64,000 nucleotides of DNA from Firmicutes bacterium UBA3738 (lineage in GTDB: Bacteria; Bacillota; Clostridia; Peptostreptococcales; Anaerovoracaceae). Below, in pieces: positions 62,596 through 64,000 of the stretch; position 1 is the stretch's first letter, and each line of letters opens with the position of its first letter. Both the position numbers and the translations under genes were made by a program. The DNA lies in the NCBI GenBank assembly GCA_002372505.1, contig DFGY01000043.1, forward strand, positions 1-64,000, in the 5' to 3' direction. The notes beneath the pieces were generated by a model. It was not told the origin of the DNA, searched no databases, and worked only from the letters and a program-made list of their open reading frames with translations.

Positions 62596-63816
62596 ATGAA
62601 GTACGATTTTGATCAGATTGTTGACCGCAGTAACACTAATGCTCTTAAGAGAGACGGATGGCGCGAGTACATCTTCGGAGATCCGGAAGGCAAGAAGCAG
62701 TTTAACTTCAAGGATGAAGAATTCATCCACATGTGGGTTGCCGACATGGAATTCAAATGTGCCGACGAAATAATCGACGCTATTCACAAGCGCGTTGACC
62801 ACGGCATTTTCGGATACACAACAGTGTACAACGATGATTATCCCAACGCCTTCGCAAAATGGTGCAAGGACAGATACGACTTTGAATTCAATAAAGAAGA
62901 GCTTTGCTATTCACCGGGAATCATCCCTGCACTCTACGAGCTGGTTGGCGACATTTGCGCACCGGACGAAAAGGTTCTGTTCCAGACACCTTCCTACGGA
63001 TTCTTTAAGCACGCCAGCACATACAACGGCCGTGAAATGGTATTCAACAAGATGAAATACAACGCAGGTGAGTGGGAGCTGGACTTCGACGAACTGGAAA
63101 AGCAGTGCGCAGATCCCAAGACACCTCTCCTGGTATGGTGTAATCCACACAACCCAACAGGCAGAATCTGGACAGACGATGAGCTGAAGAGAGTTGCCGA
63201 AATCGTTGAGAAGAATGACATGTACATCATCTCAGACGAAATCCACTGCGACATGAGAAGAGCCGGAACAAGCCACACACCAATGGGCAAGATTATGAAG
63301 GATTATCCGAAGCTGGTAACAAGCATGTCAGCAAGTAAGTGCTTCAACATGGCAGGTCTGCAGCTTTCAAACATCCTCATCCGCGATCCTGAGCTGAGAC
63401 AGAAGTTCAAGGACGGCGACAAGCTGGTTGGCTTCCTGAACCCTCTCAGCATTACAGCTATGCAGGCTGCATACGAAGAAGGTGGCCAGTGGCTCCAGGA
63501 AATGAACGATTATGTAGATGCCAACTTTGCATACATCAAGGAATTCTTCGACAAGAACCTTCCGGAAATGGAATTCAAGATTCCTGATTCCACATACCTG
63601 GCATGGGTTAACTTCGGTGCAGTTCTTCCGGCAGGAACAGATGTAAATGAATTCTTTGCCAACGAAGCCGGCGTACTTATCGAAGGCGGCGACGCACTCT
63701 TCGTAGACAACGCTGAAGGATTCGTAAGACTGAACCTGGCAATGCCTAAATCACAGATTGAAATCGCAATGCAGCGCATGTACGATGCAATCGAAAAGGC
63801 AGGCGGCAGAAAATAA
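62596..63816 (+). CDS. MalY/PatB-type cystathionine beta-lyase or aminotransferase
   Basis: A 406-residue fold type I PLP enzyme. Starts YDFDQIVDRSNTNALKRDGW, with the MalY hallmark MWVADMEFKCADEI. Other blocks: NPHNPTGRIWTDDEL, ISDEIHCDM and the PLP Lys in SASKCFNMAGLQ. The group cleaves C-S bonds (cystathionine, cysteine) and some act as regulators. AAGGAAGAG precedes ATG 62596, so 62578 is not used. With the upstream desulfhydrase it suggests degradation of sulfur amino acids to pyruvate and sulfide. Confidence 0.9.
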   Translation: MKYDFDQIVDRSNTNALKRDGWREYIFGDPEGKKQFNFKDEEFIHMWVADMEFKCADEIIDAIHKRVDHGIFGYTTVYNDDYPNAFAKWCKDRYDFEFNKEELCYSPGIIPALYELVGDICAPDEKVLFQTPSYGFFKHASTYNGREMVFNKMKYNAGEWELDFDELEKQCADPKTPLLVWCNPHNPTGRIWTDDELKRVAEIVEKNDMYIISDEIHCDMRRAGTSHTPMGKIMKDYPKLVTSMSASKCFNMAGLQLSNILIRDPELRQKFKDGDKLVGFLNPLSITAMQAAYEEGGQWLQEMNDYVDANFAYIKEFFDKNLPEMEFKIPDSTYLAWVNFGAVLPAGTDVNEFFANEAGVLIEGGDALFVDNAEGFVRLNLAMPKSQIEIAMQRMYDAIEKAGGRK

Positions 63817-63838
63817 GATTGAATGAATATATAAAAAG

Positions 63839-63864
63839 CGGGTCTTGCCTAAGACCCGTCTTTT
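63839..63864. terminator. bidirectional terminator
   Basis: CGGGTCTT (63839-63846) pairs with AAGACCCG (63851-63858), loop GCCT, with AAAAAG before and TCTTTT after. It serves both the rightward MalY-type gene and the leftward gene at the window edge. Confidence 0.88.
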
Positions 63865-63880
63865 AGTTCGGTTTGAATTT

Positions 63881-64000
63881 CTATTCCATTAACATATTCT
63901 TAGCCTTGGAGAGCAATCCCAGGAGTAGAATATATGCGATGATTCCCAGGATTACAATAGCCACAGCCAGAAGACTCATTGAACCGACGGTAGCTGCGGC
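63881..64000 (-). CDS. partial membrane protein (C-terminal 39 residues)
   Basis: The frame is open to the window edge and ends at a TAG (63881-63883). The visible end MSLLAVAIVILGIIAYILLLGLLSKAKNMLME is one membrane helix plus a short basic tail, as at the C-terminus of a transporter. The family cannot be told. It converges on the shared terminator. Confidence 0.6.
   Translation of the reverse strand, partial: AAATVGSMSLLAVAIVILGIIAYILLLGLLSKAKNMLME

Overview
This window looks like chromosome around the replication origin of a low- to mid-GC anaerobic Firmicute of class Clostridia. I would guess an Anaerovoracaceae / Eubacteriales family XIII type organism, but that placement is an inference from gene content, not from a marker search. 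The classical origin order is intact: parB-parA-rsmG-mnmG-mnmE-jag-yidC-yidD-rnpA-rpmH all point left, and dnaA-dnaN-recF-gyrB-gyrA all point right. DnaA boxes lie on both sides of dnaA, a DnaA-trio-like tract precedes dnaN, and three perfect parS sites sit around parA and parB. Genes mostly run away from the origin on both arms.

Layout. 1-1.9 kb: a lone IS605-type tnpB with a candidate omega-RNA end, then a repeat-rich gap. 1.9-9.9 kb: chromosome segregation, tRNA/rRNA modification, membrane insertase and RNase P genes. 9.9-18.7 kb: oriC, initiator, clamp and gyrase. 18.7-26 kb: an RsbW-like anti-sigma gene overlapping a SigB/SigF-type sigma gene, trpS, a PAS-receiver protein, plsC, a PAP2 phosphatase, a degenerate shikimate-kinase-like protein and a dicarboxylate/amino-acid symporter. 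26-33 kb: a 1.5k-residue secreted surface protein divergent from a LytTR two-component system. 33-35.5 kb: a Phd/RelE toxin-antitoxin pair, a sugar nucleotidyltransferase and an HTH-Uma2 protein. 35.5-41.5 kb: rpsF-ssb-rpsR, a GdpP-like protein without membrane helices, rplI, dnaB and a DnaD-like protein. 42.5-52.8 kb: a complete shikimate/tyrosine set (DAHP synthase, tyrA, aroB, aroA, aroC, chorismate mutase, aroE-aroK fusion) interrupted by a methyltransferase and a Fic module. 52.8-57.7 kb: ybaK, an acetyltransferase, an LTA-synthase-type enzyme, rsmA, rnmV and a DivIC-like gene, all leftward. 58-64 kb: CoA transferase, hotdog thioesterase, LysR regulator, D-cysteine desulfhydrase-type and MalY-type PLP enzymes, suggesting amino-acid and sulfur-compound fermentation.

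The most unusual thread is a set of dispersed palindromic repeats. Family A carries GTTTCACGGGGACAGG and family B carries GTGACAAGGGGACGGTTC. They occur as REPIN-like inverted pairs, as half-copies and as larger nested elements at seven loci. One family-B pair lies in frame inside aroE, one supplies a good -35 box to the PAP2 gene, and two family-A copies abut the same extended -10 promoter. No REP-type transposase gene is in the window, so they would have to be moved in trans. Other points worth a second look are the DnaD protein that ends in a DnaC-type zinc motif without the AAA+ domain, the GdpP protein without membrane helices, the RsbW-like protein without the N-box Asn, and a possible aerolysin-like module in the surface protein.
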